A DNA stretch of 64,000 nt, from positions 1,810,340 through 1,874,339 of the forward strand of contig LNGK01000008.1 in the NCBI GenBank assembly GCA_001510575.1, in the 5' to 3' direction. Below the pieces are notes generated by a model that did no database searches, was not told the origin of the DNA, and saw only the letters and a list, made by a program, of their open reading frames with translations. Source of the stretch: Knoxdaviesia capensis. Its lineage: Eukaryota; Ascomycota; Sordariomycetes; Microascales; Gondwanamycetaceae. Made by a program: the position numbers and the translations under genes. Below are positions 1 through 12,879 of this stretch, in pieces. Within the stretch, counting starts at the first letter, position 1; each line of letters starts with the position of its first letter.

Positions 1-1866
1 TTTGGGCAGGGGCGACCGACGACCGGGCCTGGATATGGTCCTTCCTTCGTTTCCCCCCAACCACAGTCCCTGGAGGAAGGCACGGCCTGTAGGAAGGCCA
101 ATGTAGCCGCCGCCAGGAAGCTGGCCGAGTCAGCAGCCGGGCCTGGCCTGTATCTAGACCTATGTCCGATGCAGCATTAACGACGTGTGTTATAGACGTG
201 CAGCATGCACGTATTGAGTGGCACTTGATACAGAGACTCAGCCTGCTACACAGACACAGCATTAACGCCTTGTAAATCCAGAACTTGACTGCCGAACCAC
301 CAGCCCAAGAAGTCACCAACATCCTCCCCCCAAAACCCCATCACGTTTTCACCCCCCTTGCAAGTTCTCACATCCCTGATCGTGGTAGGAAATCGCCATC
401 TATCATCCACTCCACACACCAAAGCGAGAGAGAAGAAGACAAAAACTCCCCACGGGTCAAGTGAACATTCGCTACAGCACATTTCATCAGTACTGTACTG
501 TACTTTGTATGTGTACGTACCGAAGACAGTAGGAAGTGGATATCGGAGAAGGGATGCAAATAGTGTGAGCCCTTTTTCTCGCCCGCCTGGTCGCACCTTC
601 CGTTTGTCGGAGCGCCGCTTTCCTAGATGGGAGGCGAGTGTGTGTGTTGGCTCGCTCTTTCCTTTGGTCGCTACGCTCAGCTGGGGTTTTGGTCTATTCC
701 CTGTCAGGTCCGACCGAGAGCCAAAAAGTAAAGAGACATGCGTCCTTCCCGAATAAAAGGAAAAGAAAAAAAAAACTCGAAGAGAAAAATATAATATCTC
801 ATTATTTGTTGAATGGAAAGAGCGACCAGCGACCACGCCCGGAGAGCTCCTGCCCAAGATAATCCCAGCCGTAGCTGTTTACCTCATTTTTTCCTCTTCC
901 CCTTCAATTGGATTTTTCTTCCTCTTCCTCTTTTTTTTCTGTCAATTCCCTTTTCTTTTCCTCCCCTTGATTCTTCTCCTTGACTGTTCATTTTTCTCCT
1001 TTCTTCGGTAATCATCACCGAGTGAACTTGTTGAGCGTTCGAGAGACTTTGACTTGTCTTCTCATAATCTTCTCGGTGTCTCTATTTACCTCTTCCTTCC
1101 TCGCCTCTTTTCCTCCCTCCACACCAACTCCGCCGAACAACGAAAAGAGCATTGCCATAATAAAATCCTTCTTCTCTCCTAACTCCGGCTGATTCGACTG
1201 TCTGCTGCTTGGTTTTCTTCTACCGTCTTCTTCGTCGCTCTGCAGATTCCTCCCGACTCTCTTGTAGATCACTGTCGTCATTGCCTGTCTGCTTGCTCTC
1301 TCTTTTTTCTCACCACCAGCGTGATCCGAACGTGATCCGACCGTGTGCATGACATAGAACCGCCTGGAGTTGTATCACCGCTTTTCTCTCTTGAACCTTG
1401 TGCCGTGTCCGACCGAGGCTCCTCTAAGCAGGCGAAGATTTCTCTCTCTATTTTTTTCTCTTTCTTTTTTTCTTCTTTTTTTTTTTTCTTATTTTCCCGA
1501 TTATATATTCCTCAGGACGCTTCTCTTTCTCTTAAACGATACATGCTTTGGTGTCTTCCTTCCTCTCCCTTTCCACACCCTTTTTCCTCGATCGATCTCC
1601 CGATTCTAGCCACCAATTCGAATTCCATGGGATCTCGCATGCTTCTAGAATAACGCGAATAAAGCTTTCCATTGGGCCTTCCGCCGCTTTCTTCGTGGTT
1701 GCACTGTTGGTGGTTCACTTTGGTGCCCATTTTTCTGTTGGTTTGGCCACCGACCACCGGACTTTCCGTCAATCACCACACCTCCAATCGGCTTCTTCCA
1801 CCCCCAAAGAACGAATTCTAGCGTTTAGTCGGTCGCTCTTAGTCGACCACCCCGAACACCACTAAA
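1..1866. promoter_or_regulatory. Upstream region of the SEC2-like gene
   Basis: No convincing gene is visible. The part from about 880 to 1530 is rich in C/T tracts, which is typical of filamentous-fungal promoters and 5' leaders, so this stretch probably holds the promoter and long leader of the SEC2-like gene starting at 1867. Short frames on both strands are low-complexity and lack recognisable domains. A TACTGTAC-type repeat lies at about 491-503. The transcription start cannot be placed from sequence alone. Confidence 0.5.
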
Positions 1867-4089
1867 ATGGATACGTAAGTTTGGCCCTGATTTGGTTTTT
1901 GGCCTTGTTTGGGTGCAGCCTGACTTAATTCCGTCATGAGCTCGTTTTGGCGCTTCCGATTTCTTCGCCGCTTCTGTTTTTTTTGCCTCATGACAACACA
2001 CTTCTCATCTTATTTATTCTGACTTTTGCTTCTTTTTCTTTTCAGTAGCTACATGACTGTCGCCTGGGCGAGCTATCCCACATCACAACCTTCCCAACCA
2101 CCGCGACAAGGCCATTTTCGCTCCCACTCAACCATCACCCCCGCAAAATCCTCTTCTCTAACTCCACAACGATCATTCTGGTCGCCCGCAAAATCGAACT
2201 CGGTGTCCGACCTCCCTCAAATCACCATCCACGCCTCGACGCCTTCCTCTCCCGCCTCGCACCCCACTTCCTCCTCCGTTCCGATTGTTGAACACGAACT
2301 TTCCACTCTGCCTGATCCCCGGATAAAGGCCATGAGTCCCTCCGCCGATTTTGTCCACTCGGCTGGCCCGGACTCCGCCGATGAGGTCACCACTCTCAGC
2401 AACAAGCTGATCACCGCCATCAACCACCAGTCGGCCCTGGACAACACGCTGTCGTCCACCCGCCATGAACTCGAGACCGCCCGCGAGCTGATCCGCGTGC
2501 TGGAGGCCAAAAACTCCGAGCAGCGGGAAATGCTGGCTGGCGACGTGTGGATCCGGCGAAAATCCTACGAGCTGGAGAAGAAGGAGCTGAACGATGCACT
2601 TGCCGAGGAGAAGAAGGCACATGCCGCTGTGGCCGACGCTAAGAAGAAGTTGGAGACCGAGCTCGAGACCCTGACGGCTGCGCTCTTTGAAGAGGCCAAC
2701 AAGATGGTGGCCGACGCAAAGATCCAGGCCCAGAAGGACCAGGACGTGTTGACGCGGAAAAACGATCAGCTCAAATCTCAGATCGCCGACACCGAAGATC
2801 TGCTCCGCTCACAGCAGGAGCAGCTTTCCGAGCTCAAGCAGGTCATGGAGCAGATGGCCACCGAGCGCGACGATCAGAGCACCACCACCGACCCCGTTTC
2901 GCCGCGGTCTAGCCGTATCGTGGCGCGGGACGATGATCGCATCATCTCCGAAAGCCAGCTCACTTCGCCCACCACCGCCGATCCTGTTTCGCCTGCCTAC
3001 CCGACCAGCTTCACCCACCTCCTCCAGCCTGTGCTACGCACCGACCTGGTCTCGTACGAGGACTTCCGCGCGTTTGCGAAAATGTCGCGCAGCCGCCACG
3101 CAACCAAGCCGTCTGCTGGCTCTATCGGTCCCATCTCGCTCACTCTGGGCGGCGGCCAGAACTCGAGTGCGGCTGGTAGTGCCCCGCAGTCCTTGGCGCC
3201 GTCTCCGACCTTCCCAACCGACACCGGCAGCCCCACCAGCGCCTCGGCGGCGCCGTCGCTGAAGGACAGCCGTTTCTTCAAGAGAATCATGACCGAGGAC
3301 ATCGAGCCCACTCTGCGCCTCGACCTTGCTCCCGGCCTGTCCTGGCTGGCCCGCCGCGGCGTGCTCAGCGCCGTCACCGACGGCACGCTGATTGTCGAGC
3401 CGGTGCCGACCAACACCCCCTATGCGGCCATCGCCAACCCACACCACTACACGTGCTCGCTGTGCGGCGAGACCAAGAAATCGGCGCCGTTCCTGCGCAC
3501 CCACCGCTTCCGCACCAGCGACGCCGAGAGCGCACAGCGCTACCCGCTGTGCCCGTACTGCTTGGGCCGCGTGCGCGCTTGCTGCGACCTGATGGGGTTC
3601 CTGCGGCTGCTGCGCGACGGCATGTGGCGCACCGACGACATGGACGCCGAGATGGCGGCCTGGGAGGAGAGCGTGCGGCTGCGCGAGCAGATGTTCTGGG
3701 CGCGTATTGGCGGCGGCGTTGTGCCGACCGGCCACCCCATCCTCGACGCTGAGGGCATTATCAGCCCGCGCCCCAGCTCGGAGATCGCGAAGATGGCCTC
3801 GCCTCTCCAGGAAGCCACGCCGGTGTCGGACGACGTGGAGTCGCCGGCTGACGGCCGTCTGAGCCCTGTCGTCACCGTGTCGGACTCTGAGGTGCCGGTC
3901 AATGCTGCCGCTAAGCCGATTCCCCCGCCTCTGCCGCCGCGCTCCCCCCAGCGATCGGAGCATGCGGCTAGTCCGGTGGAGAGTGAAGCTGAGACGATCA
4001 AGCCGGTGGATGCTCCTGCTGCTGTCGCTGCTGCTGCTGAGGACAAGCCCGAGGCTGTTGCCAGTGTTGAGTCTGTTGCTTCGGCCTAG
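1867..4089 (+). CDS. SEC2: Sec2-type Rab guanine nucleotide exchange factor
   Basis: Two coding exons, 1867-1874 and 2046-4089, give 683 residues. The first exon is only 8 nt (ATG GAT AC) followed by GTAAGT; the acceptor CAG at 2043-2045 restores the frame. Residues about 111-273 form a long coiled coil containing the segment LTAALFEEANKMV (about 212-224), the hallmark of the Sec2/Rabin GEF coiled coil that opens the Rab GTPase Sec4 on secretory vesicles for exocytosis. The C-terminal half has a Cys-rich block, C473-x2-C476 and C505-x2-C508, that looks zinc-binding, then a Pro-rich, acidic tail. The N-terminal 100 residues are Ser/Pro-rich. Family knowledge predicts polarised secretion at hyphal tips. 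It converges with the O-mannosyltransferase gene downstream. Family assignment is strong; the role of the Cys block is inference. Confidence 0.87.
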
Positions 4090-5360
4090 ACTTACTTAGC
4101 CAGCTCCAATAGTGTCCCCATTCTTATTCTTTAGGTCCTTTAGGATCTTATCTTCTCGTTTCTCCTCGCTTCTTTTTATCTTAATGACCTACATACATCT
4201 CTTTTCCCCCGTTTCTCTCCATACAACCTCTCTAGTTGGGGTTCCTATTTTTTCCTCTTAACTACGATACCCACTCTTTCTTCCATTCTTTTCTTTTTCT
4301 CCATCATTTCTTCGGTGACTTCCTTTTCTTCTTCTTTTTTTATGGGACTTTCAAAAAGGCTGGCGTTTCTTCTGGAGGTGGACTTGTGTTTCATTCTTCG
4401 TCTGGGTTTCTTTCTTTTCAGACCTCTCTATCCAGGTGGTCTTGCATTTTCAGTTTCTGGGTTCTGGCTGGCGTTTATCTTTTAACTTATCATCTTACTG
4501 CACTTTATTCGTTCTCCTCTACATCATTTTCTCTGTTGCTGCTTTTTGTTCTCTCTCACCTTAATCGTTTGTTTTGGGTGTCTCTCTTGCGTTTCTTCAA
4601 GTTCTCTGTTTTTGTATATATCCTGCTGTGATGGGACCAGGAACAACCTGGTGAAGGAGGGGGACAGGCGGTATAGATTATGTGTCCGGGGCTTCTGCTT
4701 ATGACCTTTGGATATACCTTGAGTAATACACTATTTTGGACCGGCATCTGGTCGGGCCTTGCCATCCTCTCTTCTAATGATGTCTCTCTTGCTTATGTTT
4801 GCAAATGTGCTTGAGAGAGCTCTATCTCTCCTGGAACAACACTTCATCCCGGACACGATGGTATGCCACCCACACGATAAATCACATAAATCGGGAGGTT
4901 TCATTTTTATTTTATTTTCATCGACTTAGAAACACAAGATAAGGAAAAAAGAGAAAAAGTACAAGGAAGAAAGGGGAAAGAAGTGACGTCACATGTGAAA
5001 AAGAAAATAAAAAAGGAGTGAGTTTGAGTACATAGAAAAAAGAGAAAAGGAAACAAAAAAAAGAGAGGTTATTCTAGAGAGAGCGTAGAGTTTTTGGAGT
5101 GTTTTCTGTACGTGGGGTTTTTTCAGTGCTATGGGACTATTGTGGTCCATGGCCTGGGTTTTGAAGGGGTTTTTCTGCGTCGCTTCATTATCAAACGGGT
5201 GGTTTGTGAGAGAGTTAGAATAAGGAAAGAGAGAGTGATCTGGAGGAGACCGAAGAGGTGATGTTTTGGTTGGCTCGGGAGAGAGATTACGGGGTGGGTT
5301 GGTGTACAAGTTTCCCTCAGGAGTGGGAAGGGCGGTGAAAGACAACAGCGGGCGCCGGAT
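4090..5360. other. Intergenic region between two convergent genes
   Basis: This stretch separates the stop codons of SEC2 (+) and the PMT1-like gene (-), so it should hold both 3' UTRs and polyadenylation sites. The left part is T/C-rich and the right part A/G-rich. The open frames are low-complexity, and I see no further gene. Confidence 0.5.
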
Positions 5361-8300
5361 TTAGACGGTGGCATCGTTGCCCTCGCTGGCCGGCTTGGGC
5401 TTGGACGCCTCGGCCTCCTGCACGCCGTCCAGGCTCTCCTTGGCGGGGATCGGGTCATCCGGGACCAGGCTCTTGAGCTTGGTCTCGCGGTCGGCGCCCT
5501 CGACGTCCGGGTGGGGCGGGGCCACGCCCTCCTCCTCGGGCGGCGCCACCTCGTTGCCGTCGGCGTCGACAATGCGCGTGCGCGTCTCGTAGCGCGTGCG
5601 GAACTCCACCTTGCCCTTCAGCTGCTCAACCACCTCCGGGTCCAGCAGGTTGCCGTCCTGGTCGCGGTACTCGATCTTCTCCTCGCGCCGCAGGATCTTC
5701 TGGTCCGGCGGCAGCGGCGCGCCCGAGATCTCGCCGCCAGGCTGCTCCGCAGGGGGCACAACCGGCTGGGGAGCCTCGATGGGCTTCACGCTGGCGACGG
5801 GTGCCGACGTCGGCTGGGGGCCGCTGGTGGAGCTGCCGATGGTGTTGTAGGCATCATACTACGGGAGAAACAGAAAACTAGTTAGTAAAGAGACAACACC
5901 TTGAGCCAATACAACTTATGAGAGGGTGTGATCCTTACGGTGTCAAGGAAGGTGTTGCAGTCGAAATCCCAGGTGGGGAAGATCTTGACAGCCTTGCACT
6001 GCGCCTTGGTCCAGGTGTTGCCGTACGCGAGCGGGGACAGCAGAGTGAAGGCAACAACGGTGAAGATGATCAGCACCATGGCCGAGGCCTTGTTGACAAT
6101 CGAGCGAGTGCCCTGCGACATGTACGGCACACGGGCGGTGGCATAGTCGAAGACCTGGCAGAAGGCCAGAATGCCAAAGTACAGCGCCGGGAAGTAGTGG
6201 TGCAGGAAGAGCTGACGCTTCATCAGGTAGAAGGGGAAGTAGTGGAAGGCCCATCCGAGAACGTAGCTGCCGACCTCGTAGTCGAAGCGCTTGAAGGTGG
6301 CGTTCGAGTAGTCGTTGTAGCTGCGCTGCCACCGGAGAACAGCGAGACCCTTGAAGATGACGTAGATGACAATGGCCATGGTGGCGCTATACCAGACGAC
6401 TGGGTTGCCGATGAGGTAGATCTGGCGGTGGTTGCGGCCCCAGAAGTTGATGCCACGGAGCAGAATGGGCCACGACTCGGGGCGGGAGTCCCAGGCGTGG
6501 GAGTCAGTCAGACCGGCATTGGTCTTCCACATGACGGCGTGCAGCTCCAGGAACTTGCCCAGGAAGCCGGGGTTGCGGTAGTTCACGCGCTCGGCGTCGG
6601 CTCCCAGCATGGGGTGCTCGTTGTGCTCAATGTACCAGATCGAGTTGGGCTGGGTTCCGCCACGCGCGCAAGTCACCTCCTGCTGCTCGGAAGCCCAGTC
6701 GGGAAGCTTCACCTTGTGCGAGAACAGAGCGCAGCCAGACATGATATGGATCAGGCGGAACTTGGTCTCGATGGTGCGCACGCGCTCCTTGGCAACAGCA
6801 CCCTGCGACTTGGACTTGACAATCTCGACACGGAAGAAGTCGTTGGCATCTCCGTCAAAGCCTTCATATCCGTAGGCCGAAACCTCGTTCTGCCACTCGG
6901 CCTCGGTGATCGGGGGACGGACATCGTGCGAGTGCAGGCGGCGGTGGGTGGGGGTGTGGTATAGGCGGATGATGGCACCGTTGGTCAGGAAGTGAGGCTT
7001 TTCGGTGTTGTCCCAGGCATTGGTTCCGTTGATGGGGTTTCCGTGGATGTCGAGGGGCTGGGTCTGATTCTCCAGGAGCCAAAGGTTGTTGCCGTCCTTG
7101 TGGGGGTACAGGGTGATCTGCTGCTGCTTGCTGCCGGTGGGGTACATCAGAGGGTGGGAGTGCAGGTAGCCGCCCTGGGTGTTGACGTGGCGGATGCTGA
7201 CACGGCTGCCGAGGAGAACATCGGCGGGGACGTCCTGCATGCCCTTGGAGTTGAGAGTAGCCTGGAACTCGGAGCTCATGAAGCCATCGCCGTCGCCGGG
7301 GTTGACGAGAGCGAGGAAGTGGATGGCGAAGATCGACATGTACAGAGCCATGGGGATACCAATGAGGCAGACAGCGCGGCTGACAAAGTGCTTGCCAAAG
7401 GCAAACATGGTCACGTTCTTGGTATCACCCAGGACAGTCCAGAGCTGGATCAGAGTCAGGGATCCAACCCAGGCAATGGTGAACAGACCAACCCACTTGA
7501 TGCTGACGGTGAGACCGAGGCCAACACCGCTCATGACGAGCCAGAACCACCAGCTGAGATCGAAGGCCTTGGAGGGGCCCTGCTCGTGCTGGTTGGTGAA
7601 GGAAGTGAAGGCCAGAGCGGTGAAGGCAGTGCCGATCATGAGGGGCGAGTCGAGCAGGATCAGACGGGCCTGGGTAAGAAGACCGTTCTCTGCGAGAAAA
7701 GAAAGACAATTCATGTTAGCCCGTTTGGTCTATTTGGAAGCCTCATTGTGCCACCCTAGGAAGACAAGATTACGTCTCCCCAATGGGGAAAAGAAGCTGT
7801 GGGGATAGCGGCGTATCGACTTACCAAAGATGATAGCCAGAGCTCCAAGGAGAGCCGAGGTGGTGCGGCAGCCCGAAGCCTTCAGAGTTAGAAACATGCA
7901 AGGAGCGAGGAGGATACCGCAGACGGCCGGGAACATGCGCATGGCGACGTACGGGACACCGGGCTCGAGATAGTCCTTGCCGATTTCCTTGAAGTCGAAG
8001 TCACCCTTGAAGCCGGCCAACCAGCCGGTCAGGGCAATCAGCAGCTTCGCCAGCGGCGGGTGGACGTCCATGAAGAACTTTCCCTTGATGTACTTGGTGG
8101 CAAAGCCGCCAAAGTGCACCTCGTCGAACACGACGCTGGTGGGCTGGTAGATGCGGAACAGGCGCACGGCCGCGGCAATCAGGGTCACGGCCACGACGAC
8201 TTGGAAATCAGATATGGGAAGCAGGAAGACATCGTTGTCTTTCACGCCGTCGGAGGCATACGACGTCTTCGGATCGGACTTTTGCTTGATCGCGACCGGG

Positions 8301-8374
8301 GACGGCTTGGTCGCGGCCACCGGGGTCTTCTCGGCCACCGCCGGAGCGGAAGCTTGAGGGCTAACCCGCGCCAT
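5361..8374 (-). CDS. PMT1: Dolichyl-phosphate-mannose--protein mannosyltransferase, PMT1 subfamily
   Basis: Three exons (8374-7825, 7689-5939, 5858-5361) encode 932 residues; the introns of 135 and 80 nt have GTAAG donors. The enzyme transfers mannose from dolichyl-phosphate mannose to Ser/Thr of proteins entering the ER. Visible: an N-terminal cytosolic segment, a first membrane helix (about 55-72), the luminal loop with the catalytic Asp-Glu pair (D84-E85 in FDEVHFGG) and DVHPPLAK, several membrane helices, a MIR-type luminal region with repeated LHSH motifs, and C-terminal helices. The cytosolic tail carries DQDGNLLDPEVVEQL, close to the DxEGNELDPEVV tail of yeast Pmt1, which supports the PMT1 rather than PMT2 or PMT4 subfamily. 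Family knowledge: PMT1 members act as heterodimers with PMT2 members. Divergent from UBP6 across a 2-kb promoter region. Confidence 0.93.
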
Positions 8375-10387
8375 GGTGGGAGATATTTGCGGATTGGATC
8401 GGGGAGTTACGGGGAAGGAGAGAGGTTTCGGGAGGAGGATGGAAGTCGATTAGAAAGGCGCAACTCGGGCAATGGAAGTGATCGATATAGCCTCGATGGC
8501 CTCGATCTACCAGCGCAGAATTGGGTGGTGTCGAACAGTCGATTGCAGAGGAAGCTTCACAAGTCACTTCAGGGCCAGATGGAGCGATTAGAGAGAGGTA
8601 GAGAAGGAAAAAGAACAATGGTGAGATGTACACAGTTGTACACACTCAACTGCACATGTACATAAAGACAAGCGCCGATGAAGAAGTGAAAGGCACAGAG
8701 AAGCAAAGAGAAGTAGCAAACAAGGATAAAAACGAGAGTATGAAGAAGAATAAGTAGGGCTCTTTTTTCTGTGAACGGTTCCTTTTTGGTAGACCCTGGG
8801 TTTTTTGTCCAAGTTCAGCTGGGGCGGCTGGCTTAAAGGACACCTAAGAGCAAAGGAGGGGGGAAAAGAACGAGAGAGGAAAAGAGGGAGAGCCAGAAGA
8901 GAAAGGAATCAAAACGCGACTGAAGGAAAAAGGAAAAAAAGAAAAAGAATTAGTGAAATATCTCCAATGGAATGTTCGGTAAAGAGAATGAAGAATTAAA
9001 GGTTGGAAAGGGGAAAAGAAAATGAAGGGCGGAAATGCACATAGGGATGCATCAAAAAGGGAGCATAATAAGAAATACAGGGGGAGTCAAAAACCACCCG
9101 AAAATGTACGAAGTGCCCCTATAGATGAATACTTCTCTGTAAGTGAATATATCGGTTAGATGCTTAGGGCTTCGGAGGACTACAGTTGAAGGGAAGGAGC
9201 AGCTACGGGAGTATGTTGCGGTCATGACGGGAAACAGCGACCGTGATGGGATTCTTCGAGGTTCTTGCTCTTTTCGTCAATCGAAAAATGACGGGAAGCC
9301 ATCAAGGTCTATTTTTGGGGCGGCAGAGGATATTGAAGAAGATCCGCCGCTTCAGGGGGGGCATTTTGCGTGCGTGGACTGTTCGTAGTGCGTACCACCA
9401 CCAGAGCAAAGTAGCCGGAGCTTGACAGAGCTGAATACGAGGAACACACCAGCTTAGCACGGACAATTTCCCCTCTCTCGTCTGAAGGCCGTTGTGTTGC
9501 TAAACTTTAGGGCCAGGGCACGGAAAATAGAATAGCATGGACATCAGTGGATTGTCCCCCTCCGTGCGTCTGTCTCTTCATGGCGATGGCTTCGTCTGGC
9601 TTTTCACATGCGCGAACATGACGAGTACATGTACACGTACATTGGCATATGAAATCTTTCGCTCCTTGCCTCCAGGCTGAAGAAGACCCGCGCCAAAATG
9701 CCACCGTCCAATCGCCCTAGATAGAGTCGCATTCACTGAGACAAGCGGAAAACACGCTTTTACGCGTGCCTTCTTTTCGCCCACGGGCAAAATGGAAAGC
9801 TGTCCCGATATCACGTGCGCCGCAGCTAGCCCGTCACGTTTTGGGCCGAGACTTTGCGATGAGTCAGCAATGACCCGCCCGACTTCGATTAGTAATGGGG
9901 CCTTGGTTTTGATTGGTCCGGCGTTGATCAGGCACTGATTCGGCTTGGTCCCCTGTAAACCCCCGCTATTGCTCAGGCAAACTGGTGGCTTATAGCGGCC
10001 CTCCCACTGTAACCGACCCATGCCAGGCTGGCTCAGGCCTGCAACTCCTCGATGACATAGCGCCACCACGGGCTTTTGCCGCCTACTATCAGCTTCACTC
10101 TCGGTTGACGCATACCCTTGCTGCCTTCTTCTTCTGTGATGTCTCGATTTCTGTGTTTGCCTGAGCTTTTCTTCTCCTCAATATCAGCAAAGCAAAGCTG
10201 GTCATTGCTGTTTCTTTTCCCTAGTTGACCCTATGCTGCGGGTTTATATCTAAGCTTACTTCGATCTTCTTCTTTTCTCCTTTTTCCATCTCGCGAGAAT
10301 CCAGTCCAGAGCTCTCTTCCTGATTTACCCCTCCCCCTCTTTGATACCGCTCCTCACGACCGACACACGTCAAATCTTCTCATCATC
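8375..10387. promoter_or_regulatory. Shared upstream region of PMT1-like and UBP6
   Basis: About 2 kb between divergent start codons. It is purine-rich near PMT1 and pyrimidine-rich near UBP6, consistent with leaders on the two strands. A TGAGTCA site (AP-1/Gcn4 type) lies at 9860-9866 and a reverse CCAAT box at about 9912-9916, roughly 470-530 bp before UBP6. These are motif matches only. A 163-codon frame on the minus strand (9578-10069) has no recognisable domain and is treated as chance. Confidence 0.4.
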
Positions 10388-12263
10388 ATGGCGGCAATTC
10401 AGGGTAGGTGCAGTATACCAGATAGGGTTCTCAAGATTCGTTGGCATGTTGGTGCTGGCTCTCCATCGTGACATCTTCCTTCCTTTGCACACTTCGGCCA
10501 AACCCGACGTTCACCGCCCACGCCCAAGCTAACGTTTGCCTCTTTTTTTTCTTCTTACAAATCCAGTCCGCGTCAAACATCGCGGAACCACGTACGATGT
10601 CGAAGTCGATACCTCCCAGCCCGGCGAAGTGTTCAAGTTCCAGCTCTTCAGCTTGACCGGCGTCGAGCCCGACCGCCAGAAGGTGCTGATCAAGGGCACC
10701 AACCTCAAAGATGACACCGACATGACCACCGTCGGCCTGAAGAACGGCCAGGTCATCATGATGCTCGGCACGCCGAGCGGCGACGGCGGCGATCTCGTCC
10801 GGCCCGCCAAGATGACCAAGTTCGTCGAAGACATGACCGCCGCCGAGGCCGCGAACCAGGCCGGCGCCACGCCGGCCGGCCTTGTCAACCTCGGAAACAC
10901 CTGCTACCTCAACTCGACCCTGCAAGCCCTCAAGTCCATCCCCGAGCTGCAGGACGCCCTGGCCACGTACCGCCCATCCGGCCTGGCGGCCTCGTCGCTA
11001 GGCCAACCCGATCTCGTCAAGGAGCTGGGCGCGCTGTACAAGAGCATGTCCAAGACCCAGGAGAGCGTGCCGCCCATGGCCTTCCTCAACGCGCTCCGCG
11101 TCAACTTCCCGCAGTTCAACGAGCGCTCCAAGTCGGGTCCGGGCTATGCCCAGCAGGATGCCGAGGAGGCGTGGTCGCAGATTGTCAACAAGATTGCGCA
11201 GTCGGTGCAGATCAAGGACTCGGAGGCGTCGACGTCGCCGGCGGTGTCGTTTGTCGACCGCTACATGGCGGGCGAGTTCGCCACCATGGTCGAGTGCGAC
11301 GAGGATGCGGCAGGCGAGAATGGCGAGGCGCCGACGTTGTCTAATGAACCGTTCTACAAGCTCAACTGCCACATCAGCGCCACCACCAATCACCTGCGCG
11401 ACGGCATCGAGGCGGCGCTCTCGGAAAAGCTGGAGAAGCAGTCACCCGGCCTGGGCCGCAACGCCATGTACACCAAGACGTCGCGCATCTCGCGGCTGCC
11501 CAAGTACCTGACGGTGCACTTTGTGCGCTTCTTCTGGAAGCGCGAGTCGCAGAAGAAGGCCAAGATCATGCGCAAGGTCACCTTCCAGCACGAGCTGGAC
11601 CTGGTGGAGTTTTGTTCGGACGACCTGAAGAAGGCGCTGGTGCCGGTGCGCGACAAGGTGCGCGAGGTGCGCAAGGACGAGGACGACATCGAGCGCACGC
11701 GCAAGCGGAGAAAGCGCGCCCACATCGACAATGTGCCCGAGGTCACCAACGCCAAGGCCAAGGCCAAGACCGAGAGCGGTGCTGTGGCTGTGGCTGCGGC
11801 TGCTCCCGCCCCCGCGGTGGGCAGCTCCACCACTGCCACCGGCGACGTGGACGTGGTCATGGGCGAGACCTTCAAGACAGACGCCGAGATTGACGCCGAG
11901 CAGGCGGCGGCGCTGCTGGCGGCCAAGAAGGAGCTGCACGCGCTGGTCAGCCCCGAACTGCGGGCCGACGTCGGCGCGAACCAGTCGGGCCTGTACGAGC
12001 TGCGCGGCGTGGTGACGCACCAGGGCGCCAGCGCCGACAGCGGCCACTACACGGCGTACGTGAAGAAGCCGGCGGAGGTGGACGCGGCCACGGGCAAGAA
12101 GGGCGCCGAGGACGGGCGGTGGTGGTGGTTCAACGACGACAAGGTCAGTGAGGTCGAGGCCGACAAGATCGACTCACTGTGTGGTGGCGGCGAGTCGCAT
12201 TCGGCGCTGATCCTGCTTTACAAGGCGATTGACCTGCCCGAGGCGGATGGAAGCATGGCGTAG
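10388..12263 (+). CDS. UBP6: Ubiquitin carboxyl-terminal hydrolase Ubp6/USP14
   Basis: Exons 10388-10403 and 10567-12263 (intron 163 nt, donor GTAGGT, acceptor CCAG) encode 570 residues. Residues about 5-75 are a ubiquitin-like domain that docks the enzyme on the proteasome base. The Cys box GLVNLGNTCYLNS places the nucleophile at C118, the same number as in yeast Ubp6; the His box SGHYTAYVK lies at about 497-505, with WWWFNDDKVSEV following. The role, from the family, is removal of ubiquitin from proteasome-bound substrates and ubiquitin recycling. Between the boxes, around residues 380-440, there is a charged, Ala-rich insert with a basic run (RTRKRRKR) that lengthens the protein relative to yeast (499 residues). 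The first coding exon is only 16 nt. Divergent from the PMT1-like gene. Confidence 0.94.
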
Positions 12264-12879
12264 GTTTCGAGTCTGCTTGATTCTGGTGCTGCTTGACTCC
12301 GGCGCTCTAGACTTCACTTCCCAGTCCAGTCTCGCTCCTCCTCGGCTTCTTGATGTTGCACTCTTGTCTTTTATCATCTTGTTTTTTCATGCATGTTATC
12401 TGGGAATAATGAGTCTAAACCTGGCGTTGTATTCTTTCTTTCTTCAGAGTCTTGTGGTTCTGTGGCCTGCTGCTCTGTCCTGTCTGAAGTGTGTCCTGTC
12501 ACCTGCTACCTCTGTTGTATGGGTGAGAGGAGCATAGTGGTGATTTCTAGGAGGAGGGAGGGCCTGCTCTCAAATGCACAAGGGGAATCAAAGTAAATAT
12601 GGTGGGGGAAGGAGTACTGCTATTAGACTTGGTATTAGAGAAAAGAAATAAAGTAAAAATATGGCTTCCATCTGGACTGTGGTCTTGGGTTTGTGAGGGG
12701 ATATCGGAAGTGCAGACTCGACCTAGTCAGTAGGGGCTGGTGGGGGTGAGTGTAGAGCTCTATAGAGAGAAACCAAGATAAAATATCAAAAATCTGTTAA
12801 GCATCAAATCCATCACGTCCGTATGCCTCCAGATCATTGTGATAGGAAGGTAGAAAATGGCAAAAATGCAAAAAGACGA
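12264..12879. other. Intergenic, UBP6 3' region and tRNA-Ile 3' flank
   Basis: It holds the UBP6 3' UTR. The A-rich runs just right of 12860 read as T runs on the minus strand and serve as RNA polymerase III terminators for the tRNA-Ile gene. No gene seen. Confidence 0.45.

Noticed and set aside
2026..2045. ATG at 2026 as start of the SEC2-like protein
   Set aside because: It lies in the pyrimidine-rich 3' end of an intron; ATG at 1867 with a GTAAGT donor gives a cleaner start.
3034..3963. 309-codon minus-strand frame inside SEC2
   Set aside because: Shadow of the GC-rich third codon positions of SEC2; Arg/Ala/His-rich and without domains.
5918..6964. 348-codon plus-strand frame opposite PMT1
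   Set aside because: Antisense shadow of a well-supported transmembrane enzyme.
9982..9990. Proteasome-associated (PACE-like) control element upstream of UBP6
   Set aside because: GGTGGC is present but the following bases do not match the AAA of the yeast element.
9578..10069. 163-codon minus-strand frame in the UBP6 upstream region
   Set aside because: No domain or splice context; it covers the likely promoter of UBP6.
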